DNA of 29,016 nt from UBA3478 sp046048095 (GTDB lineage: Bacteria > Bacteroidota > Bacteroidia > Flavobacteriales > Flavobacteriaceae). Positions 8,363-16,454 of this stretch are shown here, piece after piece. The position numbers and the translations under genes are program-made. How positions within the stretch are numbered: position 1 is the stretch's first letter; every line of letters begins with the position of its first letter. The stretch covers positions 1-29,016 of the forward strand of contig JBJOGS010000003.1 of the NCBI GenBank assembly GCA_046048095.1. Direction: 5' to 3'. The notes below the pieces were generated by a model that did not search any database, was not told the origin of the DNA, and saw only the letters and a program-made list of their open reading frames with translations.

Positions 8363-8377
8363 GTGGTTCATTAACAT
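8324..8377 (-). CDS. hisL: his operon leader peptide
   Basis: A 17-codon open frame, MLMNHVHHHVFYFAQAS followed by TAG, upstream of hisG and ahead of the attenuator hairpin. Four of five consecutive codons (5, 7, 8, 9) are His, CAC or CAT. Such enrichment is the signature of a leader whose translation speed senses charged tRNA-His. A second in-frame ATG at 8371 would give a 15-residue version. No Shine-Dalgarno site is seen. The promoter -7 box ends only four bases before the first ATG, so translation may start at the very 5' end of the RNA. It is too short for usual gene callers. Confidence 0.88.
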   Translation of the reverse strand: MLMNHVHHHVFYFAQAS

Positions 8378-8381
8378 AGGG

Positions 8382-8412
8382 CAAATTTAAACTTCTATTT
8401 TGATTTACAAAA
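8382..8412 (-). promoter_or_regulatory. his operon promoter
   Basis: On the minus strand TTTTG (8412-8408) is followed after 18 bases by TAAATTTG (8389-8382). This fits the Bacteroidota -33/-7 pattern (TTG, about 17-20 bases, TAnnTTTG). By the usual distance, transcription would start near 8377, at or next to the first ATG of the leader peptide. The promoter starts three bases after the stop codon of the upstream prohibitin gene. Confidence 0.75.
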
Positions 8413-8414
8413 GA

Positions 8415-9239
8415 TTAATTGTTGCCTAATATAAGCGGAAGCCCTCCTTCTCCGGCCCCCACAACAACTACTTTTGCGTTTGGAGATTCGGATAGTTTTA
8501 ATGTGGCGTCAATCCCTTTATCCTGGAGAATTTTATCTGTCAATGAAGCACTTAGAATACGATTGGCATCCGCTTTACCTTGTGCTTCGATTCGCTGGCG
8601 CTCAGCTTCCTTTTCTGCGGTTACCAGTCGGAATTCGTATTCAAGCGCTGCTTGCTCTTGCTTTAGCTTGCGTTCAATAGCCTCACGAATTGTAGGTGGT
8701 AAGGTAACGTCTCTGACTAGTATCTCATTGAGCTGAATGTATTGATCATCTACAATAGTCTTTGTCTCTTGAAAAATCTCTTGTTGAATGGCATCTCGTT
8801 TTGAAGAGTAGAGTTGTTCAGGAGTATAACGCCCTACGACACTGCGCGCAGCCGAGCGAATTGCAGGTAACAATATTCTGTTGACGTACTGCTCACTCTT
8901 CTCTTGATGTAGTTTGCCCAAGGCCTCATAAGAAGGCTGGTACCAGGCTGAGGCATCAATTTGAATCTCAAGTCCATTTGAAGAAAGCACCTTCATTTTT
9001 TCAAACAGCTCTTGCTGGCGCACCTCGTAAACGAATACGCGGTTCCATGGAGCAACGAGATGAAAGCCTTCCCCTAAAGGCGGTTCGTCAGTAACCACCC
9101 CTCCGCCAAAGGTTCTGTATAGCACTCCTGCCTGCCCCGATCCTATGGTAATAGCAGATTTAGAGATGAGAATCACTAAGACAAAGAACCCTAGTATTCC
9201 TGGGAGTAAAAATTTCGGTAAACGTTCCATATCATTCAT
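8415..9239 (-). CDS. Prohibitin-family (SPFH/Band 7) membrane protein
   Basis: A 274-residue protein with a single N-terminal membrane segment (about 11-26, LLPGILGFFVLVILI) followed by an SPFH domain. Prohibitin-like motifs are seen: VLYRTFGGGV, LGEGFHLVAPW, AARSVVGRYTPEQLYS and RDVTLPPTIREAIERK. A coiled coil (about 185-235, rich in Glu, Lys, Arg and Gln) follows. SPFH proteins assemble into large membrane rings and often control membrane proteases; the specific role here is unknown. The ATG directly abuts the fabG stop, so it is probably co-transcribed with sucD and fabG. There is no sign of an adjacent NfeD or protease gene. Confidence 0.88.
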   Translation of the reverse strand: MNDMERLPKFLLPGILGFFVLVILISKSAITIGSGQAGVLYRTFGGGVVTDEPPLGEGFHLVAPWNRVFVYEVRQQELFEKMKVLSSNGLEIQIDASAWYQPSYEALGKLHQEKSEQYVNRILLPAIRSAARSVVGRYTPEQLYSSKRDAIQQEIFQETKTIVDDQYIQLNEILVRDVTLPPTIREAIERKLKQEQAALEYEFRLVTAEKEAERQRIEAQGKADANRILSASLTDKILQDKGIDATLKLSESPNAKVVVVGAGEGGLPLILGNN

Positions 9240-9983
9240 TTAGGTTAACATTCCTCCATCGACCAAGAGTGCTTGGCCTGTGACATACGCTGACAGGTCT
9301 GAAGCAAAAAACAAGCAAGCATTTGCGACATCTTCAACAGATCCTCCTCGCTTTAAGGGAATCCCTTCTCTCCACTGTTGCACTACCGCCTCATCGAGAC
9401 GGTCAGTCATTTCAGTTTCAATAAAACCTGGAGCAATCGCATTTGAACGGATATTTCTCGATCCAAGTTCGAGGGCGATTGACTTGGTAAATCCAATAAT
9501 ACCTGCCTTGGAGGCCGCGTAATTTGCCTGTCCGGCATTTCCTTTGACCCCGACAATCGAACTGATATTGATGATCGAGCCAGAACGCTGCTTTAAAAAT
9601 CCGCGTTGAAAGGCTTTGGTCATATTGAATACTGATTTCAAATTCACACGAATAACCTCATCAAAATCCTCTTCAGACATGCGCATCAGTAAATTGTCTT
9701 TAGTGATCCCTGCGTTATTAATCAGTACATCAACCTGACCAAAATCGCGAGTCACCTCTTCGGCCAATTTTTCGCAATCAGCAAAACTCGAGGCATCACT
9801 CTTGTAAGACTTAATGGTCGTGCCGTGAACAGAAAGTGCTTCTTCCAGGGCTAGCGCTTGACTTTGGCTTGAACTGTAAGTAAACGCCACATTCGCTCCG
9901 TTTTGTGCGAAAACTTCAGCAATCCCTTTGCCTATTCCTCTACTTGCTCCGGTAATAACAACTGTTTTATTGCTTAACAACAT
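9240..9983 (-). CDS. fabG: 3-oxoacyl-[acyl-carrier-protein] reductase
   Basis: A 247-residue short-chain dehydrogenase that reduces beta-ketoacyl-ACP with NADPH in fatty acid elongation. The cofactor loop TGASRGIGKG is at 11-20, NNAG at 89-92, and the catalytic Ser142, Tyr155 and Lys159 (YAASK) are all present. The C-terminus GQALLVDGGM is typical of FabG. Nine bases separate it from sucD and none from the prohibitin gene. The SDR family is broad, but length and motifs fit FabG; a paralogous reductase cannot be excluded. Confidence 0.9.
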   Translation of the reverse strand: MLLSNKTVVITGASRGIGKGIAEVFAQNGANVAFTYSSSQSQALALEEALSVHGTTIKSYKSDASSFADCEKLAEEVTRDFGQVDVLINNAGITKDNLLMRMSEEDFDEVIRVNLKSVFNMTKAFQRGFLKQRSGSIINISSIVGVKGNAGQANYAASKAGIIGFTKSIALELGSRNIRSNAIAPGFIETEMTDRLDEAVVQQWREGIPLKRGGSVEDVANACLFFASDLSAYVTGQALLVDGGMLT

Positions 9984-9992
9984 GTCTTCTAT

Positions 9993-10865
9993 TTAAGATA
10001 AGACCTCTCTCACTTTATCGCCGATTAAGGCCGGAGAATCTACGACGTGAATTCCTGATTCGCGCATAATTCGTTTTTTGGCTTGTGCCGTGTCGTCACT
10101 GCCCCCAACAATCGCTCCGGCATGCCCCATGGTGCGGCCCGCAGGCGCCGTCTCACCAGCGATAAATCCTATCACGGGCTTCTTACTTCCACTAGCCTTG
10201 TACCATTTTGCCGCATCTGACTCGAGTTGTCCACCGATCTCACCGATCATCACCACGGCATCGGTTTCAGTATCGTTGATGAGTAATTCTAATGCTTCTT
10301 TGGTAGTCGTTCCGATGATCGGATCTCCACCAATACCTATAGCGGTTGATATTCCTAGTCCTTGGCGAACGACCTGATCAGCCGCTTCGTAGGTCAAGGT
10401 ACCCGACTTTGACACTACTCCTACGCGGCCTTTTTTGAAGACAAATCCAGGCATGATTCCGACTTTTGCTTCATCAGGAGTAATTACTCCAGGGCAGTTC
10501 GGTCCGATCATGCGACAATCATAGGCCTTAATGTAATCGTAAACCTTTACCATATCGGCCACCGGTATACCTTCAGTGATGGTAATAATCACCTTAATGC
10601 CGGCATTCGCAGCCTCCATAATTGCATCTGCTGCAAAGGCGGGTGGAACGAAAATGATTGAGGTGTCGGCCCCAGTTGAAGAAACGGCGTCTCGTACCGT
10701 ATTGAACACCGGAAGGCCTAAGTGCTGTTGCCCCCCTTTGCCTGGTGTTACCCCGCCGACTACTGGTGACCCGTATGCAATCATTTGCTCGGCATGAAAC
10801 GTCCCTTCTGTACCGGTAAAACCTTGAACAATTATTTTAGAATCCTTATTAACAAGTACACTCAT
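9993..10865 (-). CDS. sucD: Succinyl-CoA ligase (ADP/GDP-forming), alpha subunit
   Basis: The 290-residue alpha subunit of the TCA-cycle enzyme that makes nucleoside triphosphate from succinyl-CoA. It has the N-terminal CoA-binding Rossmann domain (VQGFTGTEGTFH, GGVTPGKGG), the IGPNCPGVI loop, SKSGTLTYE, and the active-site phosphohistidine H248 in TMGHAGAIVGG. The length is that of the family. The beta subunit gene sucC is not in this window. A TAnnTTTG box lies just upstream. Next downstream, nine bases away, is fabG. Confidence 0.96.
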   Translation of the reverse strand: MSVLVNKDSKIIVQGFTGTEGTFHAEQMIAYGSPVVGGVTPGKGGQQHLGLPVFNTVRDAVSSTGADTSIIFVPPAFAADAIMEAANAGIKVIITITEGIPVADMVKVYDYIKAYDCRMIGPNCPGVITPDEAKVGIMPGFVFKKGRVGVVSKSGTLTYEAADQVVRQGLGISTAIGIGGDPIIGTTTKEALELLINDTETDAVVMIGEIGGQLESDAAKWYKASGSKKPVIGFIAGETAPAGRTMGHAGAIVGGSDDTAQAKKRIMRESGIHVVDSPALIGDKVREVLS

Positions 10866-10884
10866 GATAGTTAGTTAGTTTATG

Positions 10885-10892
10885 CAAAAATA
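10885..10892 (-). promoter_or_regulatory. Probable -7 promoter element for sucD-fabG-prohibitin
   Basis: TATTTTTG on the minus strand (10892-10885) matches TAnnTTTG in the 56-base gap between efp and sucD, placing a start near 10880 and a short untranslated leader. No good TTG is seen about 19 bases upstream, so the match is partial. It suggests that sucD begins its own transcript, not the tail of the lpx-efp operon. Confidence 0.5.
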
Positions 10893-10921
10893 GGATGTAA
10901 GAATGGATTAATCTTTGCCTG

Positions 10922-11488
10922 CTATTCTTTTACACGCTCGATATAGCTTCCTTTTTCAGTATCCACCTTTATTTTATCCCCTTCGTTAATAAATAGTGGA
11001 ACATTGATGCGGGCCCCTGTTTCAAGTATGGCTGGTTTCGTGGCATTCGTCGCGGTATTTCCTTTTACACCAGGTTCTGATGAAGTTACTTCTAAGACCA
11101 CACTCGCAGGCATTTCGATGCTCAATGGGGCATTGTCTTCTGTGCTAAACAACACCGCTACCACTTCACCCTCTTTTAATAAATCAGGGGCATCAAGCAG
11201 GCTGCGCGAAAACCCCATTTGATCGTAGTCTTCGGTGTTCATAAAATGATACGTGTCTCCTTCAGCATACAAAAACTGAAAACTTCGTGTCTCAACTCGC
11301 ACATCTTCGATTTTGTGACCTGCAGAAAAGGTATTGTCTAGCACCTTTCCATTCGTGACACTTTTTAGTTTAGTGCGCACAAAAGCCGGCCCCTTACCGG
11401 GCTTAACGTGCAGAAATTCAATGATTTTGTAGATGTCGTTATTGTAACGAATACACAGTCCTTTGCGGATGTCTGAGGTACTTGCCAT
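10922..11488 (-). CDS. efp: Translation elongation factor P
   Basis: A 188-residue three-domain EF-P that relieves ribosome stalling at polyproline. Domain I (about 1-63) carries the loop VKPGKGPAF with Lys32 at its tip, the position that E. coli modifies by beta-lysylation (K34). Whether and how it is modified here cannot be told, since no epm gene is in the window. Domain III has GNTATNATKPA and ends KVDTEKGSYIERV, as usual. It is the last gene of the lipid A operon, four bases after lpxA. Confidence 0.96.
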   Translation of the reverse strand: MASTSDIRKGLCIRYNNDIYKIIEFLHVKPGKGPAFVRTKLKSVTNGKVLDNTFSAGHKIEDVRVETRSFQFLYAEGDTYHFMNTEDYDQMGFSRSLLDAPDLLKEGEVVAVLFSTEDNAPLSIEMPASVVLEVTSSEPGVKGNTATNATKPAILETGARINVPLFINEGDKIKVDTEKGSYIERVKE

Positions 11489-11492
11489 AGTC

Positions 11493-12278
11493 TTAAGAGT
11501 GATTAAAATAACCTTTCATTATTCCTCGTTTTGAGGTGCGTATGAACTCGAGAATTTCATCGCGCTCATCTGTTGCCTCCATCTCAGCCTCTATAATTTG
11601 AACGGCTTGAGTGTTATTGTAGTTTTTTTGATATAAAATGCGGTAAATGTCTTGAATTTCGCGCACTTTTTCAGTTGAAAACCCTTTGCGTCTTAAGCCC
11701 ACAGAGTTCACTCCCACAAATGAAAGTGGTTCTCTCGCCGCTTTTACATACGGGGGCACATCTTTACGAACGAGGGCGCCTCCTGTAACAAACGAATGAT
11801 GGCCTATAGACACAAACTGATGTACTGCTACCATTCCGGCCATCACTACATTTTTGCCAACACTCACATGGCCAGCTAAGGTTGAGTTGTTGCTGAATAT
11901 ACATCCGTCCGATACGACACAATCGTGTGCAATATGACAATAGGCCATAATCAGACAATGGGCCCCAACGACAGTTTTATAACGATCTGTAGTACCACGA
12001 TTAATCGTGACACACTCTCTAATCGTGGTGAAATCACCAATCTCTGCAGTGGTGTCCTCACCGTTGTACTTTAGGTCTTGTGGAGGCGCAGAAATCACTG
12101 ATCCAGGAAAAATAAAACAGTTCTTCCCAATGCGTGCGCCCTCCATGATGGTAACGTTCGATCCGATCCAAGTACCTTCACCGATCTCTACGTTGTTATG
12201 AATCACAGAATAGGGCTCAATCACTACATTTTTAGCAATCTTCGCACCGGGATGCACGTAGGCCAAGGGCTGATTCAT
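11493..12278 (-). CDS. lpxA: UDP-N-acetylglucosamine acyltransferase
   Basis: Transfers a 3-hydroxyacyl chain from ACP to UDP-GlcNAc, the first step of lipid A synthesis, in the cytoplasm. The 261-residue protein is a left-handed beta-helix of hexapeptide repeats (about 1-185) followed by a helical C-terminal part. The catalytic His is H118 in CHIAHDC. LAGHVSVG, AVHQFVSIG and DVPPYVKAAREPLSFVGVN are family landmarks. It lies 11 bases after lpxC/fabZ, the next enzyme of the pathway, and four bases before efp. Confidence 0.96.
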   Translation of the reverse strand: MNQPLAYVHPGAKIAKNVVIEPYSVIHNNVEIGEGTWIGSNVTIMEGARIGKNCFIFPGSVISAPPQDLKYNGEDTTAEIGDFTTIRECVTINRGTTDRYKTVVGAHCLIMAYCHIAHDCVVSDGCIFSNNSTLAGHVSVGKNVVMAGMVAVHQFVSIGHHSFVTGGALVRKDVPPYVKAAREPLSFVGVNSVGLRRKGFSTEKVREIQDIYRILYQKNYNNTQAVQIIEAEMEATDERDEILEFIRTSKRGIMKGYFNHS

Positions 12279-12289
12279 AGTCGCTTTTT

Positions 12290-13675
12290 CTATTTGGTTT
12301 TTACAATCTGTGCCATGAGTTCGGCCTCAGAAACTAAACGTTCACCGACAAAGGCAGTAGCCCGCATGTGGCATATTCCGCGGCGAATGGGTGTGATGAG
12401 CTCACAGTTAAATATTAAGGTGTCGCCCGGGTTCACTTGATGCTTAAACCGGACATTATCCATCTTCATGAAAAAAGTCAAGTAATTCTCAGGATCCGGA
12501 ACCGTACTTAACACTAAAACACCTCCTGTTTGAGCCATCGCCTCGACTTGTAAAACACCAGGCATCACCGGCGCACCAGGAAAGTGTCCTATAAAATAGG
12601 ACTCATTCATCGTCACGTTCTTCAATCCGACCACATGAGAATCACTCAGTTCTAAAATTTTGTCGACCAGCAAGAACGGTGGGCGGTGCGGAAGCATCTC
12701 CATGATCTTCACCGTATCCATAAGAGGTTCGGCATAAATGTCGATTTTGGGAACCCCTTTACGTCGTTCTTCTTTTATTTGTTTAGTCATTAATTTTGCA
12801 AACTCTGTGTTGACGTAATGTCCGGGTTTGCAAGCGATGACTCGCCCTTTAAAACGTGTTCCAACTAACGCCAAATCGCCAATCACGTCTAGCAATTTAT
12901 GTCTAGCCGCCTCATTGGAATACTTTAATTCAAGATTGTTCAAAATCCCATTGGGTGTGACCTGAATATCCTGGCGATTAAAAGCCTTTTTAAGCTTTTC
13001 TAACGTTGATTCTGAAAGCTCTTTATCAACATAGACTATGGCATTATTGAGGTCCCCCCCTTTGATCAGCCCTTGATCAAGCAAGGTTTCTATGTCGTGT
13101 AAAAAGCTAAAAGTGCGTGCATCTGCGATCTCATCAGCAAAACGACTGAGATCATTGAGTGTCGCATTCTGAGTGCCCAATACGTTGGTTCCAAAGTCAA
13201 CTAAAACTGATAATTCGTATTGTTCTGCAGGTAGTAAGATGATTTCGCTACCCGTTTCTTCGTCTTTAAAGTGAATCGGATCGACCACTTCATATACGTC
13301 GCGCTCTTCATCCTGCTCTTCTATGCCTGCTTCTTTGAGGGCTTCTACGAAGGCAATGGCAGATCCGTCCATGATTGGTGGCTCACTCGCATCAAGTGTA
13401 ATGATGGCATTGTCGTAATCCAATGCAGTGAGCGCGGCAAGCACATGCTCAGAGGTGTGTACCTCGACCCCATCCTTATCAAGTACCGTACTGCGCTGTG
13501 TACGTGTGACATATTTTGAAAGTGCAGGAATTTCAGGTTCACCAGGAAGATCGATTCGTTTGAAAACGAATCCTGTATTTGGCGCGGCCGGAAGAAAACT
13601 CAGGGTGACCTGTTTTCCGGTATGCAACCCAATACCCGATAACGAAACGGCTTTAGCAAGGGTTTTCTGATTCAC
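12290..13675 (-). CDS. lpxC-fabZ: LpxC-FabZ fusion: UDP-3-O-acyl-GlcNAc deacetylase / 3-hydroxyacyl-ACP dehydratase
   Basis: A 461-residue fusion typical of Bacteroidota. The LpxC part (about 1-305) is the zinc deacetylase that commits the cell to lipid A. E76-H77 in TSEHVLAAL gives the base and a zinc ligand, and HKLLDVIGD gives the other His and Asp. The FabZ part (about 318-461) has the catalytic His in MLPHRPPFLLVD, HFPGAPVMPGV and the Glu in QVEAMAQ. One chain thus uses the 3-hydroxyacyl branch point for both lipid A and fatty acid elongation. The start is GTG at 13675, overlapping the lpxD stop (GTGA). Confidence 0.96.
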   Translation of the reverse strand: MNQKTLAKAVSLSGIGLHTGKQVTLSFLPAAPNTGFVFKRIDLPGEPEIPALSKYVTRTQRSTVLDKDGVEVHTSEHVLAALTALDYDNAIITLDASEPPIMDGSAIAFVEALKEAGIEEQDEERDVYEVVDPIHFKDEETGSEIILLPAEQYELSVLVDFGTNVLGTQNATLNDLSRFADEIADARTFSFLHDIETLLDQGLIKGGDLNNAIVYVDKELSESTLEKLKKAFNRQDIQVTPNGILNNLELKYSNEAARHKLLDVIGDLALVGTRFKGRVIACKPGHYVNTEFAKLMTKQIKEERRKGVPKIDIYAEPLMDTVKIMEMLPHRPPFLLVDKILELSDSHVVGLKNVTMNESYFIGHFPGAPVMPGVLQVEAMAQTGGVLVLSTVPDPENYLTFFMKMDNVRFKHQVNPGDTLIFNCELITPIRRGICHMRATAFVGERLVSEAELMAQIVKTK

Positions 13676-14706
13676 GAGCTAGCGAGTTTTAGTTGTTTTT
13701 CGAGTTCTCTTATACGCTGTTCTAGTTGTTCCAAATTCTTGAAACGCACATAAGACTTATTGTAATTTGCGTACTCTAAAGCAGGAGTGCCCTGAAGTTT
13801 TTCTTTATTCTTCACATTCCGCGCAATACCCGACTGGGCTTGAACTTTTACATCATCTCCAATAATCAGATGTCCTGCGATTCCTACTTGTCCACCAATC
13901 AAGCCTCGTTTTCCTACTTTTGTAGACCCGGCAATCCCTGACTGGGCAGCAATCGCGGTATGCGCACCAATAAAAGCATTGTGCGCCACGTGTACTTGAT
14001 TATCTAATTTCACCCCCTCTTCAATAATAGTGCTGCCAAAGGTTGCCCGGTCGATCGTGCAGCATGCTCCGATCTCAACGTGATCCCCTACTACTACGTT
14101 GCCCAGCTGGGGAACCTTAGTATAAACCCCTTCGTTGTCCGGAACAAATCCGAATCCATCTGACCCAATTACGGCGTTGGGTTGAATGACGACCTGCTTA
14201 CCGATCATGGTACGGTCACCAATCCGTACCCCTGAATAAAGTACAGAACCCTCGCCGATCTGAACCCCCTCACCAACAAAGACCTGAGGATGGACTTCAA
14301 CATGAGCAGCAATTTTAGCCCCCTTTGAAATGTAGGCGCCAGCAGCGATATAACAGCTTGGATCTATCTCGGATTCAGTATGAATAAAAGCCTGATCGCT
14401 TATCCCCTCATAAACAGGTCGGATAAGCTTTTCATACTGCTTGAGTAATGCAGAAAAACTGGCATAAGGATCTTTTACCCTAAGTAATATTGCATCGACC
14501 TTTTTCTTAATCACTAGCGAACGATCGACGATTACTGCAGTAGCTTCGGTAGTGTATAAATAACTTTCGTATTTTGGATTAGCCAAAAACGACAACCCAT
14601 ACTGACTTCCTTGCTCAATCGCTGAAAAATGATCTATTTCTGCAGCGGCATCCCCCTCGATGGTCGCACCAATCCATTCAGCTATTTGTTGAACCGAGAA
14701 TTTCAT
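13672..14706 (-). CDS. lpxD: UDP-3-O-acylglucosamine N-acyltransferase
   Basis: Adds the second 3-hydroxyacyl chain to UDP-3-O-acylglucosamine. The 344-residue protein has an N-terminal uridine-binding domain (about 1-100; FSVQQIAEWIGATIEG, SFLANPKY), a long hexapeptide beta-helix (about 105-300) and a C-terminal helix (EQLEQRIRELEKQLK). The likely catalytic His is in QVHVAHNAFIGAHT. I chose ATG 14706; an upstream in-frame TTG at 14715 would add only MFL and is less likely. It lies 28 bases after the HD gene and overlaps lpxC/fabZ. Confidence 0.95.
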   Translation of the reverse strand: MKFSVQQIAEWIGATIEGDAAAEIDHFSAIEQGSQYGLSFLANPKYESYLYTTEATAVIVDRSLVIKKKVDAILLRVKDPYASFSALLKQYEKLIRPVYEGISDQAFIHTESEIDPSCYIAAGAYISKGAKIAAHVEVHPQVFVGEGVQIGEGSVLYSGVRIGDRTMIGKQVVIQPNAVIGSDGFGFVPDNEGVYTKVPQLGNVVVGDHVEIGACCTIDRATFGSTIIEEGVKLDNQVHVAHNAFIGAHTAIAAQSGIAGSTKVGKRGLIGGQVGIAGHLIIGDDVKVQAQSGIARNVKNKEKLQGTPALEYANYNKSYVRFKNLEQLEQRIRELEKQLKLASS

Positions 14707-14734
14707 AAGAAACAAAGTTAAGCAATTCTACTGT

Positions 14735-15967
14735 TTACAGTGCGGGAGCGCAGAGGTAGTTCTTCTCATGGGTAGCCAAAAAAGCAAAGGTTCCGGCATA
14801 ATTACTAGCCGAAACAAAATCCTTTACCGAACCATCTCTAAATAGAATGCGTATAGGCTCTTTTGTGTCGTCGTAGGCTTTGTTCGATAACATGCCATTA
14901 AACACCAGATAGCTGGCCTCGTCCCAACTGATTTCATAGTTGACTGCTACCTTTTGAATGACTTCTTTAGTCTCTTCACTAGTGACAGTTTGCTCACTAA
15001 AACGAACCGCCAGAAGCGATCGATTTAAGATAGAGCGACTCAAAAATGAGAGTACAAAATCTTCAGCATTCGCCCATTTTTTTAGCGCACCAAGAATGTC
15101 GACATCATCAAGTTGTGCAAACGCTTCAAGCACCTCTTTATCAGGAAGCGCATTTACGGATGATTCAGGGCGACTCTCAGTCATAAAGCGCGCAATGGAC
15201 GCATCCACCTCAATTGCTACCCCTGATCGAATTAACTCAGAGGCGCGTTTCATGGCCCTCGAAAGCATTAATTCTGCGACAATGCTCGTCTTATGTAGGT
15301 ACACTTGCCAATACATAAAGCGTCTTGCCATTAAGAATTTTTCTACCGAATACATGCCCTTTTCTTCAATGACTAATTGATCATCAACCACATTAAGCGT
15401 ATTGATAAGGCGTTCTGCATTGATATTTCCTTCAGTTACCCCAGCGTAAAAACTATCTCTCTTTAAGTAATCTAAACGATCCATATCCAACTGGCTTGAA
15501 ACCAGATGATTCATAAATGCTCGAGGATATTCTCCTTTGAAAATAGCGATGGCAGTAGTCAGTTTTTGGTCGAATTCGTCATTCAAAGCGTTCATAAACG
15601 CCAAGGTGAGTTCCTCGTGATGAATGGGCACCAATTGGTATTCAAGCGCATGAGAAAAGGGTCCGTGTCCTATATCGTGTAATAAAATGGCCATGACCAA
15701 TCCTTGTTCTTCTTCTTCAGAAAAACTCACTCCTTTTGATTTTAAGACCGCAATAGCCTTCTGCATTAGGTGCATCGCTCCTAACGCATGATGAAATCGA
15801 GTGTGGTGAGCGCCAGGGTAAACGAGATAAGACAAGCCCATTTGAGTAATGCGTCTTAATCGCTGAAAATACCTATGGCTAATCAAATCGAATATCAAAT
15901 CGCTAGAAACACTTACCGAATTATACACCGGATCGTTAATTACCTTTAGCTTTTTTGAGAACCGCAC
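14735..15967 (-). CDS. HD-domain phosphohydrolase (dNTP triphosphohydrolase-like)
   Basis: A 410-residue cytosolic protein with an HD metal-binding fold: the first His in HTRFHHALGAMH (about 59), H97-D98 in LLHDIGHGPFSHALE and a later Asp in DMDRLDYLKRD. The layout is that of SAMHD1/dGTPase-like proteins, but the substrate is unproven. The start is GTG at 15967: an in-frame stop lies a few codons upstream, no ATG intervenes, and the KLKVINDPVY start block follows closely. It is the first gene of the lpx operon, a linkage I know from flavobacteria, although no role in lipid A synthesis is established. Confidence 0.88.
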   Translation of the reverse strand: MRFSKKLKVINDPVYNSVSVSSDLIFDLISHRYFQRLRRITQMGLSYLVYPGAHHTRFHHALGAMHLMQKAIAVLKSKGVSFSEEEEQGLVMAILLHDIGHGPFSHALEYQLVPIHHEELTLAFMNALNDEFDQKLTTAIAIFKGEYPRAFMNHLVSSQLDMDRLDYLKRDSFYAGVTEGNINAERLINTLNVVDDQLVIEEKGMYSVEKFLMARRFMYWQVYLHKTSIVAELMLSRAMKRASELIRSGVAIEVDASIARFMTESRPESSVNALPDKEVLEAFAQLDDVDILGALKKWANAEDFVLSFLSRSILNRSLLAVRFSEQTVTSEETKEVIQKVAVNYEISWDEASYLVFNGMLSNKAYDDTKEPIRILFRDGSVKDFVSASNYAGTFAFLATHEKNYLCAPAL

Positions 15968-16004
15968 TATATTTAGAGTTTAGAGCGTCAAAGATCTACA
16001 GAAT

Positions 16005-16442
16005 ATGTCAGAAACCCAATGGGAAGCAACCCAGAATACCTTTACTTACCACTTGGACGATATAAAGCAAGCAGCTGAAACCATTTGCAAGCGTCTTGTT
16101 CATAAGACCGTACTGGTTTCTGGCGCAATGGGTTCCGGAAAAACCACTCTCATTGCAGCCATTGCGGCAAATATGGGTTGCCTAGATACGGTAGCAAGCC
16201 CTACGTTTTCTGTGGTGAACGAATACCTAACCGACCGTGGAGAGACGATATATCATTTTGATTTGTACCGAATAACATCTGTCGAAGAACTTCAAGAATT
16301 GGGCTTTGAGTCGTACTTAGATCGAGGTTCTTACTTATTTATTGAATGGCCAGAGAATCTTTTTGGCTACGAACCATCCGAGACCCATCGCCTTATTATT
16401 CAGGATGCTGGTGCTCAACAACGCAGCCTCACCCTTTTTTAA
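16005..16442 (+). CDS. tsaE: tRNA threonylcarbamoyladenosine biosynthesis ATPase TsaE
   Basis: A 145-residue P-loop ATPase that works with TsaB and TsaD to make t6A at position 37 of ANN-decoding tRNAs. The Walker A loop is GAMGSGKTT (about 40-48). SPTFSVVNEY, YHFDLYR and FIEWPENL are the family signatures. The length is normal. It is divergent from the HD gene, with 37 bases between them, and 12 bases upstream of the alanine-dehydrogenase-like gene. A weak TATATTTA box (15968-15975) could be its promoter. Confidence 0.94.
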   Translation: MSETQWEATQNTFTYHLDDIKQAAETICKRLVHKTVLVSGAMGSGKTTLIAAIAANMGCLDTVASPTFSVVNEYLTDRGETIYHFDLYRITSVEELQELGFESYLDRGSYLFIEWPENLFGYEPSETHRLIIQDAGAQQRSLTLF

Positions 16443-16454
16443 GATTTATATGTC

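Noticed and set aside
10866..10884. A TAGT tandem repeat before sucD
   Set aside because: Only about three copies; too short to call a meaningful repeat or site.
14958..15380. A 140-codon open frame on the plus strand inside the HD gene
   Set aside because: Antisense shadow of a well-supported gene; Ser-rich translation without motifs.
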